From assembly GCA_963815375.1 (NCBI GenBank), contig CAWFGX010000001.1, forward strand, positions 434,001 to 498,000: a stretch of DNA of 64,000 nt, given 5' to 3'. The position numbers and the translations under genes are program-made. The notes under the pieces were generated by a model. The model had not been told where the DNA came from. It was given only the letters and a program-made list of their open reading frames with translations, and searched no databases. Below are positions 38,679 through 47,604 of this stretch, piece after piece (position 1 is the first letter of the stretch; every line of letters begins with the position of its first letter). This stretch comes from JASHPR01 sp963815375. Lineage in GTDB: Bacteria; Actinomycetota; Actinomycetes; Streptosporangiales; Streptosporangiaceae.

Positions 38679-40073
38679 TTACGGCGTGGTGAACTGGAGG
38701 AGGCTGTTGACGTTGGACGCCCCCGACTGCAGCAGCGCCGGGATGTTAGCGTTCGGCTCGGTCAAGACAGCCAGCATGACCGGGTCGAGCGTCTTGTAGA
38801 CCGCCTGCGCATCAAACGGCTCGCCGTCGCTAGTCTCGTTCGCCTTGGTGTAGGACGTGTAGTACGACAGGTTGATCGTCGCGTACTTCGCCCGCAGCGC
38901 CGAGACCTGCGCCCCGGCGGCGCCGTTGAACAGCTGGGGCTCGGGGAAGCCGACCGGTATCCCGTCCGCCTTCAGCCGGGCGAAATTGAAGGTGGTGCCC
39001 TGGCCTGGAGTCAGGCACTCGAAGTCGATGAACTTGATGCCGGCCTCAATCTGCGCCGGGGTGTCGTGCTTGGCGAAGAGGTAGTCGTTGCCGCCCCCGA
39101 GCGAGCCGGCCGGCGTGCCGGTGAGGCTGGGCAGCGGGCCCATGCCGATGACGTTGACGTTGCCCTTGTCGGTGGGCACGATCACGTTGTAGACGTCGTC
39201 CGGCGCGGCGATGTACATGCCCAGCTTGCCCTCGGCGAACTGCTGCTGGAGCGTACCCCAGCCCAGGCCCTGGGTGGCGCTCATGGCGCTGTCGGTGAAC
39301 CGCAGCGTGTGCAGGGCCTCCAGGATCGCCGTTCCCTTGGAGTTGTCGAAGCTCGCCGTGGCCGGAGTGGTGGACGTGTTGACCATCGAGCCGCCCAGGG
39401 CGTCGATGTAGGACGCGAAGTGCCACCCGCCGTTGCCGTTGGCGCTGTAGTCGCCCCAGCCTTCGATGCCGTGCCCGAGCTTGCTGATGGCGACAGCGTC
39501 CTGCTCTACTTCCGCCCAGGTCGTGGGAGGGTCATTCGGATTCAGGCCGGCCTCGGTGAACAGCTGCCTGTTGTAGATAAGGCCCTGGGTGTAATTGGAG
39601 GTAGGCAGCCCGTATATCGACCCGCCCGCGGTCACCGCCTTCATCGCGGACGGCACGATATCGGGGAGGTTCGGCACCGTCTTGGAGTTCACGTACTGGG
39701 TGATGTCCGCCGCCTGACCCGAATCGAGCACCTGCGGCAGGTCGGTGAAGTTGGTGTAGAAGATGTCCGGCTCGGTCCCGGCCTTGAGCATGGCGGTGAA
39801 AATCGACACCGTCTCACAGGGGTATTCGTAGACGCTCTGGATCGTTATGTTCGGGTTGGCCTTCTCGAACGTGCTTACGTCCTCCAGCCACTCCCTGTGC
39901 TGTACCGGGTTGTTCGCGGCAGTGGGCGCGCAGTCGATGCTGATGGTGACTTTACCGCCGGAGTTCGACGCGGGGCTGCTCGAGCAGGCCGCGGCCCCGA
40001 GCCCTATCGCCGCCACGGCGGACACTGCAAGTGCCTTGCGGCCGCCGCGCCACCAGTGAAGCTGTCTGCTCAT
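38679..40073 (-). CDS. Sugar-binding lipoprotein, family 1
   Basis: 464 aa. Signal: basic N-terminus, hydrophobic core, lipobox with Cys at residue 30 (GLGAAAC), then a Ser/Gly/Asn linker. The mature part begins VTISIDCAPTAANN and contains the family-1 features FEKANPNITIQSV, WAEVEQDAVAISKLG and QQFAEGKLGMYIAAPDD. It is the receptor of the MalEFG-like transporter, probably for maltose or other alpha-glucosides given the linked GH13 enzyme. The divergent LacI gene probably controls it. Confidence 0.93.
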   Translation of the reverse strand: MSRQLHWWRGGRKALAVSAVAAIGLGAAACSSSPASNSGGKVTISIDCAPTAANNPVQHREWLEDVSTFEKANPNITIQSVYEYPCETVSIFTAMLKAGTEPDIFYTNFTDLPQVLDSGQAADITQYVNSKTVPNLPDIVPSAMKAVTAGGSIYGLPTSNYTQGLIYNRQLFTEAGLNPNDPPTTWAEVEQDAVAISKLGHGIEGWGDYSANGNGGWHFASYIDALGGSMVNTSTTPATASFDNSKGTAILEALHTLRFTDSAMSATQGLGWGTLQQQFAEGKLGMYIAAPDDVYNVIVPTDKGNVNVIGMGPLPSLTGTPAGSLGGGNDYLFAKHDTPAQIEAGIKFIDFECLTPGQGTTFNFARLKADGIPVGFPEPQLFNGAAGAQVSALRAKYATINLSYYTSYTKANETSDGEPFDAQAVYKTLDPVMLAVLTEPNANIPALLQSGASNVNSLLQFTTP

Positions 40074-40239
40074 CGATCAATCCTTCCTTGGGCTGAACGC
40101 GGGCGATGTTGCGCACCGGAGGCAGCCGGGCTGCGGCGAACCGCGGCCGTGGCATCGGGCGAGGTGGCAGGCCGTTCCGGAATGATCCCGGATCGGACTG
40201 GCTTGCGCCACCCCTCCGGTGCGGAGCTTGTTGCACCGA

Positions 40240-40268
40240 ACAATACGTAGATGGACATCTGCTAGCAA
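40240..40268 (-). promoter_or_regulatory. Promoter of the sugar-transport operon
   Basis: On the minus strand TTGCTA (complement of 40263-40268) and TATTGT (complement of 40240-40245) are 17 bp apart, a good sigma-70-type spacing. Two GCAAG half-sites at 40265-40269 and 40286-40290 sit on or beside the -35 box, where a repressor would block it. Confidence 0.5.
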
Positions 40269-40437
40269 GATATTGATGAAACATTGCAAGGACACAACTT
40301 CATCACGAAGATCGGCGTGTCCGCCTCCACGAGGCGCGACAGCGCACGCACAGCCAGGACCCCACCGCATGAAGTGCGCGCTTATGCACGCCGACGCTCC
40401 TCGCCAGCGAACGGCAGGCTACAGCTGACAGGACTAC

Positions 40438-40459
40438 GCAAGGTCTTGCAAAGTCTTGC
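40438..40459. promoter_or_regulatory. CTTGC repeats in front of the LacI gene
   Basis: GCAAG-GT-CTTGC (40438-40449) is a palindrome, and a further CTTGC lies at 40455-40459, so CTTGC repeats with a 10-bp (one helical turn) period. This lies 26 bp upstream of the lacI start codon. MalR-type regulators of actinomycetes are known to bind CTTGCAG-like repeats; the match here is by eye. Confidence 0.55.
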
Positions 40460-40484
40460 CATCAGATGTCGTATTGTTGCGGGC

Positions 40485-41549
40485 ATGACGCGAACTCCAG
40501 CCCGGCGGCTCGCCGAGGTCGCCCAGAAGGTCGGCGTTAGCGAGGCCACCGTGAGCCGTGTGCTCAACGGCAAGCCGGGTGTGTCAGACAGCACGAGGGA
40601 AGCTGTGCTGACCGCCCTGGACGTGCTGGGCTATGAGCGCCCCACCCAGCTGCGAGGTGACCGGGCCAGGCTGATCGGCCTGGTCCTGCCAGAGCTGCAG
40701 AACCCGATCTTCCCTGCGCTCGCCGAGGTCATCGGAGGGGCACTCGCCCAGCGAGGCTTCACTCCGGTGCTCTGCACCCGAACTGCCGGCGGGCTGTCGG
40801 AGGCAGATTACGTCGATATGCTGCTCGACCAGCACGCGTCCGGGGTCGTCTTCGCCGGCGGTCACTACGCGGAGCTGGCTGCACCGCACGACCACTACCG
40901 GCTGCTCCATCGGCGCGGCATCCCGGTCGTGCTGGTCAACGCCGCCATTGACAACCTGGAGTTTCCCTGCGTGGCGACCGACGACGCCATCGCCGCCGCG
41001 CAAGCGTTCCGGCATCTGGCCTCGCTCGGGCACCAGCGCATCGGCCTGATCCTCGGACCGGAGGATCACATGCCATCGCGTCGCAAGCTCGCCGCGTTCA
41101 CCGAGCACGCCGAGCGGGCGGGCCTGGCGATCGCCCCGGTAGAGCACGCGCTGTTCTCGCTGGAGGGCGGCCAGGCTGCAGCCAGCCAGATGCTGCGGCT
41201 CGGCGTCACCGGGGTCATCTGCGCCAGCGACGTGCTCGCGCTCGGCGCCATCCGCGCCGCGCGCCGGGCCGACCTGTCGGTGCCCGCCGACGTCTCGGTC
41301 GTCGGCTTCGACGACTCCGCCTGGCTGAACTCCACCGATCCGCCGCTCACCACCGTCCGCCAGCCCATCGAGGCAATGGGCAAGGCCGCGGTTGCGCTGC
41401 TGGTCGGCCAGATGGAGAGCGCATCGGCCTATCCGAAAGAGCTGCTCTTCGAACCCGAGCTGGTTGTCCGGGGCTCGACGGGGCCAGCCCCGGCTCAGCA
41501 ATCGGGCGAAACCGAGGAAATTCTGAGGAACCGGGTCGTCCCGGCCTGA
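40485..41549 (+). CDS. LacI-family regulator of the second sugar locus
   Basis: 354 aa from the ATG at 40485 (MTRTPARRLAEVAQKVG). The HTH is RLAEVAQKVGVSEATVSRVL followed by NGKPGVSDSTREAV. The sugar-binding core has PELQNPIFPALAEVIGGALAQRG, the usual LacI layout, and GVICASDVLALGAIRAARRA. It is divergent from the MalEFG-like operon and close to its CTTGC repeats. MalR-like control by alpha-glucosides is the natural inference. Confidence 0.93.
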   Translation: MTRTPARRLAEVAQKVGVSEATVSRVLNGKPGVSDSTREAVLTALDVLGYERPTQLRGDRARLIGLVLPELQNPIFPALAEVIGGALAQRGFTPVLCTRTAGGLSEADYVDMLLDQHASGVVFAGGHYAELAAPHDHYRLLHRRGIPVVLVNAAIDNLEFPCVATDDAIAAAQAFRHLASLGHQRIGLILGPEDHMPSRRKLAAFTEHAERAGLAIAPVEHALFSLEGGQAAASQMLRLGVTGVICASDVLALGAIRAARRADLSVPADVSVVGFDDSAWLNSTDPPLTTVRQPIEAMGKAAVALLVGQMESASAYPKELLFEPELVVRGSTGPAPAQQSGETEEILRNRVVPA

Positions 41550-41641
41550 TGTCGTCGTCTCACCCAAGAGGCCAGGTCAGCCGCTGCCACATCGCTCTCG
41601 GCATCCACAAGCTCCGCCTGGCTGGCAAAGCGCATCTCATT

Positions 41642-41672
41642 TTGACTGACTGACTAGACACTCTCTTATACG
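41642..41672 (+). promoter_or_regulatory. Promoter and repeat in front of the TetR gene
   Basis: TTGACT (41642-41647) and TATACG (41667-41672) form a promoter with a 19-bp spacer. The -35 region runs into GACT repeated three times (GACTGACTGACT), a likely site for the TetR protein. The GTG start is 9 bases after the -10 box and no ribosome site is visible, which points to a leaderless transcript. Confidence 0.55.
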
Positions 41673-41680
41673 ATCGGGTT

Positions 41681-42271
41681 GTGCCCAGACCACGGAGTGA
41701 GGACCGGCGTAACGCGATCTTGTCGGCGGCGACCCGCGTCATCGCGTCCCAGGGGCTCGGGGCGGCGACAGCGCTGATCGCGAAGGAGGCGGGCGTCTCC
41801 AATGGTTCGCTGTTCGTCTACTTCGACACGAAGGCGACGCTCCTTAATGAGCTCTACGTCGCCTTGAAGACCGAGATGACGGCCGCAGCCATCGTCGGCC
41901 TTCCGGCTGAGGGCGAGCCCTGCGAGCGGGTCTTCCATATGTGGACGCAGTGGCTGCACTGGGCCACGACCAACCCGGAGAAGCGCCGGGCGCTCTCGCA
42001 ACTCGACGTGGCCGATGACATCACCGCCGACAGTCACCGGGCGGTGAGGTTTGCGTTCCGCGACATCGCGGAACTGCTGGACCGAAGCCGGGCCGCAGGG
42101 CCGATGCGGGATGCGCCGCTCGGTTTCGTTCTGTCCCTCACGAGCGCGATCGCAGACGCGACGATCGACGCGATGCTCCGCGAGCCTGCCGAGGCCGGGG
42201 CTCGCAGCCGAGTCGCGTTCGACGCCATATGGAGGGTCCTTGCCGGGTCCTCTGTCCCGGCCAGTGCCTGA
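41681..42271 (+). CDS. TetR-family transcriptional regulator
   Basis: 196 aa with a GTG start. The N-terminal HTH reads NAILSAATRVIASQGLGAATALIAKEAGVSNGSLFVYF, typical of TetR. The remainder is the helical ligand-binding part. It precedes the SDR gene by 27 bp in the same direction and probably represses itself and that gene. It appears to be leaderless, as its start codon is next to the -10 box. Confidence 0.9.
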   Translation: MPRPRSEDRRNAILSAATRVIASQGLGAATALIAKEAGVSNGSLFVYFDTKATLLNELYVALKTEMTAAAIVGLPAEGEPCERVFHMWTQWLHWATTNPEKRRALSQLDVADDITADSHRAVRFAFRDIAELLDRSRAAGPMRDAPLGFVLSLTSAIADATIDAMLREPAEAGARSRVAFDAIWRVLAGSSVPASA

Positions 42272-42298
42272 TCCAACAACCACCGCGGGGGAACCGAC

Positions 42299-43240
42299 AT
42301 GCAGAACACGGGCAACAGCCCGTCATCGGGCAGGGCGTGGATCATCACCGGGCCGACATCCGGAATCGGTCGTCGCACCGCGCTCGAACTCGCCAGTCAC
42401 GGCACCGTCGTGCTGGTCGGCCGCAACCAGGGCAAGCTCAGCGAGGTCGAAGCCGAGATCCGGGCGCAGCCCGGCGGCCATGCGGTACCGATCGTCTGCG
42501 ACTTTTCGGACGTCCCGAGCGTGCGGCGCGCGGCCGCACAGATTGTCGCGCTTGATCTTCCGGTCGCGGGGCTGCTTAACAATGCGGGCATCATGCTAAT
42601 CCGTGCCGGCCAGAGTGCGCAGGGGTGGGACCTCGTTTTTGCGACCAACCACCTTGGGCCGTTCGCGTTTACCGAGGCGCTCATACCCCACCTCCCCGAC
42701 GGCGCGAACGTCGTGTTTATCTGCTCGGGCGTTGAAGATCCCGGGCGCAAGCCAGCGGTCGCCTCCGGCTTCCGCGGCGGGCGCTACATCTCCGCCGGGG
42801 CGAGCGCCCGCGGCGAATGGAAGCCCGGCGGCTCGTCAAAGCCGGGCTTCGACGCCTACGCCACCTCGAAGCAGTGCAACCTCGCAACGGTTCTCACGTT
42901 CGCGCGTGAGACCCCGAGACTCCGCTTCAACGCGGTCGAACCCGGTTTCAACCCCAGCACCGGCCTCGCCCGCGACGCGAACGCCGCCCTCCGGTTCCTG
43001 GCGAGGTACGTACTCTCACCGCTGGCGCCCTTCATCAAGTACTGGAGCACCCCGAAGCACGCCGCTCGCGTGATCACCGAGGTCCTGACCAGCGAGTCCC
43101 ATCAGACAGGGGCGTACTACGACGAAAACGGCAAGCCGATGGCGGGTTCCGCTCAAGTGCGCGACCCTGCCTTCGCCGGCCGGGTCGTCGCCGAGACCCG
43201 CGCCCTGCTCGCCACCGTCCCGGTGGACGCGGCGCACTAA
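42299..43240 (+). CDS. Short-chain dehydrogenase/reductase
   Basis: 313 aa. Nucleotide-binding motif TGPTSGIG, structural NNAG, and the catalytic YATSK with a preceding Ser (FICSGVEDP) are all present. Residues 140-185 form an insert rich in Gly and Ser before the Tyr. The size suits an extended-loop member of the classical SDR family. Controlled, by position, by the adjacent TetR gene. Substrate unknown. Confidence 0.9.
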   Translation: MQNTGNSPSSGRAWIITGPTSGIGRRTALELASHGTVVLVGRNQGKLSEVEAEIRAQPGGHAVPIVCDFSDVPSVRRAAAQIVALDLPVAGLLNNAGIMLIRAGQSAQGWDLVFATNHLGPFAFTEALIPHLPDGANVVFICSGVEDPGRKPAVASGFRGGRYISAGASARGEWKPGGSSKPGFDAYATSKQCNLATVLTFARETPRLRFNAVEPGFNPSTGLARDANAALRFLARYVLSPLAPFIKYWSTPKHAARVITEVLTSESHQTGAYYDENGKPMAGSAQVRDPAFAGRVVAETRALLATVPVDAAH

Positions 43241-43371
43241 GATCACGCGTGTGCCTTGCCCGGCAACAGCAGCCTTGTCTGCCAGCCTGAATGATTCCGG
43301 GAGGTCAGGGGCTCGACAGACACGAGCCCGAGCCGCTCTCCGAGGTGGTCGACGCGAAAGGAACGGCACTC

Positions 43372-44115
43372 ATGGCTAACGACCCAGCAGGCCACCCTGG
43401 TACCCGAGGCAATACGATCGCTGACCCCGCCGAGGCCGCAGGTCCCGGCTCAGTCGATCGCCGCCACCTTCTGCTGGTCGGCGCGGGGCCTGGCCTTGGA
43501 ATGGCCGTGGCCCGTCGCTTCGCCGTGGGCGGCTACCGGGTAACCCTGGTGGCGCGTAGCACCGACAGCCTCAGCGACCTGGCGGGAACCCTGGCCGATA
43601 CCGGTGCCAAGATCAACACCATCGCGGCCGATGCCAGCGATCCCGACGGCCTGGGCGCCCGAATTAGGGAGCTCTATCTGGGAAATGGCGCACCGGGCGT
43701 CATTGTCTATAACGCCGTCATGGGAGCTCCGGACCGGCTGCTGAGCTCAAGTGTCGCCCACCTGCAGGTGGCGTATTCAGTAGATGTCATCAGCGCCATC
43801 GTCGTCGCGCAGGTGGCCGCCCCGGCCATGCGGGCTGCCGGCTTCGGGACCATCCTCGTCACCGGGGGCGGATTCGCCGACCACCCGATCCCGGCGCTTG
43901 CGACCGTTTCCCTGGGCAGGGCGGCTCTCCGGTCGGCCGCGACAATGCTCGGCGCTGACCTGGAACCGGACGGCATCCGTGTGGCCACACTGACGATCGC
44001 AGGGCAGATAGTTGCAGGTACGTCCTTTGACCCCGAGCGCATCGCCGAACGCTACTGGGAGGTTGTCCACGTGGACGGTCCATGGCAGGCAGAATTCCGA
44101 TTTACCGGCGAGTAG
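43372..44115 (+). CDS. SDR-like protein lacking the catalytic tyrosine
   Basis: 247 aa from the ATG at 43372, with GAAAGGAA upstream. The fold is SDR (LLLVGAGPGLGMAVARRFA, TLVARSTDSL), with the NNAG-equivalent reading VYNAVMG. At the YxxxK position the sequence is ATVSLGRAALRS, with no tyrosine or lysine. It could act as a noncatalytic NAD(P)-binding protein or use other residues. It lies 131 bp after the SDR gene and may belong to the same transcription unit. Confidence 0.78.
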   Translation: MANDPAGHPGTRGNTIADPAEAAGPGSVDRRHLLLVGAGPGLGMAVARRFAVGGYRVTLVARSTDSLSDLAGTLADTGAKINTIAADASDPDGLGARIRELYLGNGAPGVIVYNAVMGAPDRLLSSSVAHLQVAYSVDVISAIVVAQVAAPAMRAAGFGTILVTGGGFADHPIPALATVSLGRAALRSAATMLGADLEPDGIRVATLTIAGQIVAGTSFDPERIAERYWEVVHVDGPWQAEFRFTGE

Positions 44116-44147
44116 GCCGGTGGCCGCTGGTGACCGGCCTACTCGGA

Positions 44148-46022
44148 TCAGCCCTGCGACCCGGCAAGCGTCTGGAGGAATGTGGCCGCTTCCGGTCCGG
44201 CGAAGGAAGCCCCGTAGCCGGCGTTGAGCACTACGCAGCCGACTGCGACGCTGAGCGTTGGATCGAAGACGACCATCCAGCTGTTGGGTTGCTGCTGGCC
44301 GCCGACGTCCGCCGTGCCTGTCTTGCCGTACACAGCGGACCCCACGCCGTTGAAGACCCCGGCTGCCGTGCCGCCGGTCTGCGTGACGGCTTGCATCATC
44401 TGCCATAGGTACTGGTGCACGCTGCCGGGCAGCGGTGCAGCGGCGAGCTGGGCTTGGCCTGGCACGACGATCGGCTGCCTGAACGAGCCAGTGTCCACCG
44501 TCGCGGCCACGGAGGCCATGGCCAGTGGGGAGGCCTCCAGCTGCCCTTGGCCGAACAGTTCCTGGGCCAGCTCTCCGTTGTAGGCGTCGGAGGGGATGCT
44601 GTAGTAGGGACCGCCGGAACCGATGCCGATGTTCCACTGCTGGTTGAGGCCGTAGTACTTCTGGGCCGTCTGGGCGAGCGTACCGGGGCCGATGTTGTCG
44701 TACCAGCGGCTGAACGCGTTGTTGCAGGAGGCGGCGAAGTCGGTGAGGAACGGCGTGCTGGCTGGTTCGCTGAGGCCCTGGTCGTTCTTGAACGTGTTGC
44801 CGTTGATGACGAGCTGCGAGGGGCACTCGACGGGCTGGCTCGGCGAGCTGACCAGGCCGCTGGTGAACAGGGCGGTCGATGTGATGATCTTGTCTGTCGA
44901 GCCGGGTGCCACCCGTGCGGTGAGTGCGAAGTCGTTCTGTCCGTCGTTGTTGGCCACAGCCAGGATGTCGCCGGTGCTCGGCTGGATCACCACCATCGAG
45001 CTGTCTGGATGAGCCTGGACCGCCGACTGCGCCCCTGCCTCCACTGCCGGGCTGATGGTGGTTTTGACCACCCCGGTGGCGACCGGATGGCTGAGCACGA
45101 GCGCGGTGCTCGCGATGGGCGCGTTGCCGGGACCGACGAGTTCTACCTCGATTCCCGGGGTGCCCTGTCCTGCAGGGGCGCTGCTTTTCAGAGCCGCCGC
45201 GAGATGGTCGACCCCCGGATCGCTCGAGTCCGCGAGGTTATTGCCGGCGGCGTCCACCACCTCGCCCGCGCCCGGTGGTATCGCGCTGCTAATGACCTTC
45301 TCGCTGGCGGTCAGGTTGGGCGCCACGAGCGCGGGATTCCATCTGACCCACCAGCCGCCGTCCTTCGCGTACGCGGTCAGGTGCGAGGTGTAGGACCAGG
45401 CGGCGGTCACCGCCGGGTTCGAGCCGCCCGCGCCTGGGCCGCTCGCTGCAGACTGCCCGGCCGCGCCTGAGACCGGGGGCGCGGGCAGCCCTACCGTGGC
45501 GTCTACTGAGAACGCCACCGTTCCCTTCGCCGTCGTGCTCTGCACCGCCAGCTGCAGAGCACGAAGGTTCAGGCCGTCGTCGTAAGAGGTCAGCGCAGCC
45601 GCAGCCGCAGACGGCTTATTGGTATAGCTGGCGGCTTTCCGGAGGTGCCCGTTCTTCCAGGCCGCCAGGAACGCCTCGGCGGTCTGGCGAGCAGCTAGCG
45701 CCGGCTGGGTGGCAGTGGGGTGGAAACCGGGCGGGACGGTCGCCTTGTCCGAGCCGAAGACACCCGTCAGCATCAGCACAGCGGCCAGGCCTACTACTCC
45801 GGCCGCGCCGATCCCGCCGACCACGGCGAGCTTCTTTCGCGAACGCGGCGGCCCGCTCCCGGTGACCGCAGGCTCGTCGCGAAACCACCGCCCCGGCTCG
45901 TCCCAGGCCGGCGGTTCGGCGTCATGCTGGCGAGGTATCCAGAACGGGGCCTCGTCCGCAGGGGGAGGTTCCGGCCAGCGGGAACCGCCGTCCGCCTCGT
46001 CGTGCCCGGCCGGCCCGCTCAT
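44148..46022 (-). CDS. Penicillin-binding transpeptidase with NTF2-like N-domain
   Basis: 624 aa from the ATG at 46022, preceded by GAAAGGGG. The N-terminal 65 residues are cytoplasmic and acidic, followed by a membrane anchor (KLAVVGGIGAAGVVGLAAVLML). Next come an NTF2-like (MecA_N) domain and a transpeptidase domain with the serine motif STDK, the SCNN (SxN) motif and KTGTAD. It acts outside the membrane in peptidoglycan cross-linking. As a class B enzyme of the MecA-like sort it may have reduced beta-lactam affinity; this is unproven. Confidence 0.9.
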   Translation of the reverse strand: MSGPAGHDEADGGSRWPEPPPADEAPFWIPRQHDAEPPAWDEPGRWFRDEPAVTGSGPPRSRKKLAVVGGIGAAGVVGLAAVLMLTGVFGSDKATVPPGFHPTATQPALAARQTAEAFLAAWKNGHLRKAASYTNKPSAAAAALTSYDDGLNLRALQLAVQSTTAKGTVAFSVDATVGLPAPPVSGAAGQSAASGPGAGGSNPAVTAAWSYTSHLTAYAKDGGWWVRWNPALVAPNLTASEKVISSAIPPGAGEVVDAAGNNLADSSDPGVDHLAAALKSSAPAGQGTPGIEVELVGPGNAPIASTALVLSHPVATGVVKTTISPAVEAGAQSAVQAHPDSSMVVIQPSTGDILAVANNDGQNDFALTARVAPGSTDKIITSTALFTSGLVSSPSQPVECPSQLVINGNTFKNDQGLSEPASTPFLTDFAASCNNAFSRWYDNIGPGTLAQTAQKYYGLNQQWNIGIGSGGPYYSIPSDAYNGELAQELFGQGQLEASPLAMASVAATVDTGSFRQPIVVPGQAQLAAAPLPGSVHQYLWQMMQAVTQTGGTAAGVFNGVGSAVYGKTGTADVGGQQQPNSWMVVFDPTLSVAVGCVVLNAGYGASFAGPEAATFLQTLAGSQG

Positions 46023-46230
46023 GGGTCCCCTTTCACCCGGCCACTGCTTAGCAGGCTGTGGTCGCTGACGGTGGGGAGTGCCCAGCGTCAGATGCAAACC
46101 CAGCACAGGCCGCTCGGCGCGATCAGCAAAGGCCGGAATAGCAACTCAGAAAGTCTAAAACCCGGCCAAACGTACCATATCAGCACTCTAGTGCCGGACC
46201 CGATCCCCCGCCCCGATCCTTGTCAGGGAC

Positions 46231-47556
46231 TCACATTGTCCTGTGCGAAGCAGTCTGACGTGCAGTGCGTGTACCTGTGGACTGTCTGCGGCTGAGGATG
46301 GGGACCAGCACGGCGGCGTTGGGTGAGCCCAGGCCGGTGACCGGGTCCCAGCCAGGCTGGGCCTGGTAGCCGGTGTAGGTGGTGCCGTTGACGAGCACCG
46401 TGTTGTTGCCGGTGGCGATGTCGTGGAACGCCCGGCTGTAGTCGGGGCTGCGGGCGATCTGGTAGAGGGCGGGGTTGACGAAGCCCAGGTCGTGGCCGGC
46501 GAGCTGATCAGCCAGAGCTGCCAGCCCGGCCCACAGCGGGGTGGCGGCGCTGGTGCCGCCAGCCGGAACCAGCTCATAGCTCCCGCCGCCGGTCACTCTG
46601 GCCAGTGCCATGCCGGTGCTGGCGTCGCCGGCCACGTCGGGCACACCCCGTGTGACCCCGGCGCCGGGGAGGCGGTTCTGGTAAGCGGGGCGGGCGAAGA
46701 TGCCACTGAACCCGCCGCCCGAGGCGAAGTCCGCTTCGCCCGGCACAATCTGGTTCCAGGCTGTCTCCCCGATATAAGAGCCGGTCTGCGGGCTGGCGGT
46801 GAGCGTGGTGCCGCCGACGCCCAGGACGTACGGGTCGGAGGCGGGCAGGCTGACCTCTTTGACCGGTGTGGTCCCGAAGCCGTAGCTGCTGCTCACCGCC
46901 CCCGAGTCGCCACTGGCGGCGACCACTGTCACATGCCGGGCCGCGGCCTGCCGCAGTACGCCGTGCATCTGGGCAACCTGGGCCGGTGAGAAGAAGTGCT
47001 CACCAAGGGCCCCGCTGAACGAGACCACATCGGCGCCGTGAATCGCCAGTGGCAGGGCCGCGACCATGCCAGCAGCCGTGCTGGCGGCGGTGGACTGCGG
47101 CGGGTTCGGCATCAGGACCACACGCAGCGCCGCCCCGGGCGCGACCGCGTGCACGATCTCGGTATCGATGATCTCCTCAAGGGTCGCATCCCACGGCGCG
47201 CTGGCCCGGGCCAGCGTGTTCACCACGCTGATGCGGGCCAGGGGCAGCCCGAACAGGCTGTCGAAGGTGACCAGGTCCTGGCGGATGTCGGTGACCACCG
47301 GAGGCGGGGTCGCCGGATCGGCGGCGAATACGATCACGCTCACGGTCTCGCCGCGGCCGTCGATGCCGCGGTCGAGCAGAGGCTGAATGTTATAGGCGGT
47401 CCGGAACTGCTGAGGTGTGTAGCAGCCTGCAGGGCTGGCGGTCAGGCAGTCAATCTGCACTGACTGAGCCAGCGCGCAGACCGGGATGCCCGGCCCCGCC
47501 AGCACACCCAGGGCCGCAGCGCAGACGGCAAGGTTCGTCCAGCGTCGTCGGATCAT
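46231..47556 (-). CDS. Sedolisin-type serine peptidase (S53)
   Basis: 441 aa with GAGGAG before the start. A signal peptide (LAVCAAALGVLAGPGIPVCALA) is followed at once by the mature enzyme (TPQQFRTAYNIQPL). The catalytic residues are E127 and D131 in LEEIIDTEIVHAVAPG, the oxyanion Asp D217 in SGDSG, and Ser336 in GGTSAATPL. The C-terminal Ca-binding block is FHDIATGNN...GWDPVTGLGSPN. Typical sedolisins carry a prodomain of about 150-190 aa, absent here. It is the last gene of the exporter operon. Confidence 0.88.
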   Translation of the reverse strand: MIRRRWTNLAVCAAALGVLAGPGIPVCALAQSVQIDCLTASPAGCYTPQQFRTAYNIQPLLDRGIDGRGETVSVIVFAADPATPPPVVTDIRQDLVTFDSLFGLPLARISVVNTLARASAPWDATLEEIIDTEIVHAVAPGAALRVVLMPNPPQSTAASTAAGMVAALPLAIHGADVVSFSGALGEHFFSPAQVAQMHGVLRQAAARHVTVVAASGDSGAVSSSYGFGTTPVKEVSLPASDPYVLGVGGTTLTASPQTGSYIGETAWNQIVPGEADFASGGGFSGIFARPAYQNRLPGAGVTRGVPDVAGDASTGMALARVTGGGSYELVPAGGTSAATPLWAGLAALADQLAGHDLGFVNPALYQIARSPDYSRAFHDIATGNNTVLVNGTTYTGYQAQPGWDPVTGLGSPNAAVLVPILSRRQSTGTRTARQTASHRTM

Positions 47557-47604
47557 GTTGTTTTCTCCTCGGTTCAGCCCAGGCGGTTTGGACCCGGGCG
47601 TGCA

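Larger units (their letters stand above)
40074..40484. other. Divergent regulatory region of the second sugar locus
   Basis: This 411-bp gap separates the binding-protein gene and the divergent LacI gene. It contains GCAAG/CTTGC elements on both sides (see separate entries) and a good promoter for the binding-protein gene. No gene is supported in it. Confidence 0.6.
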
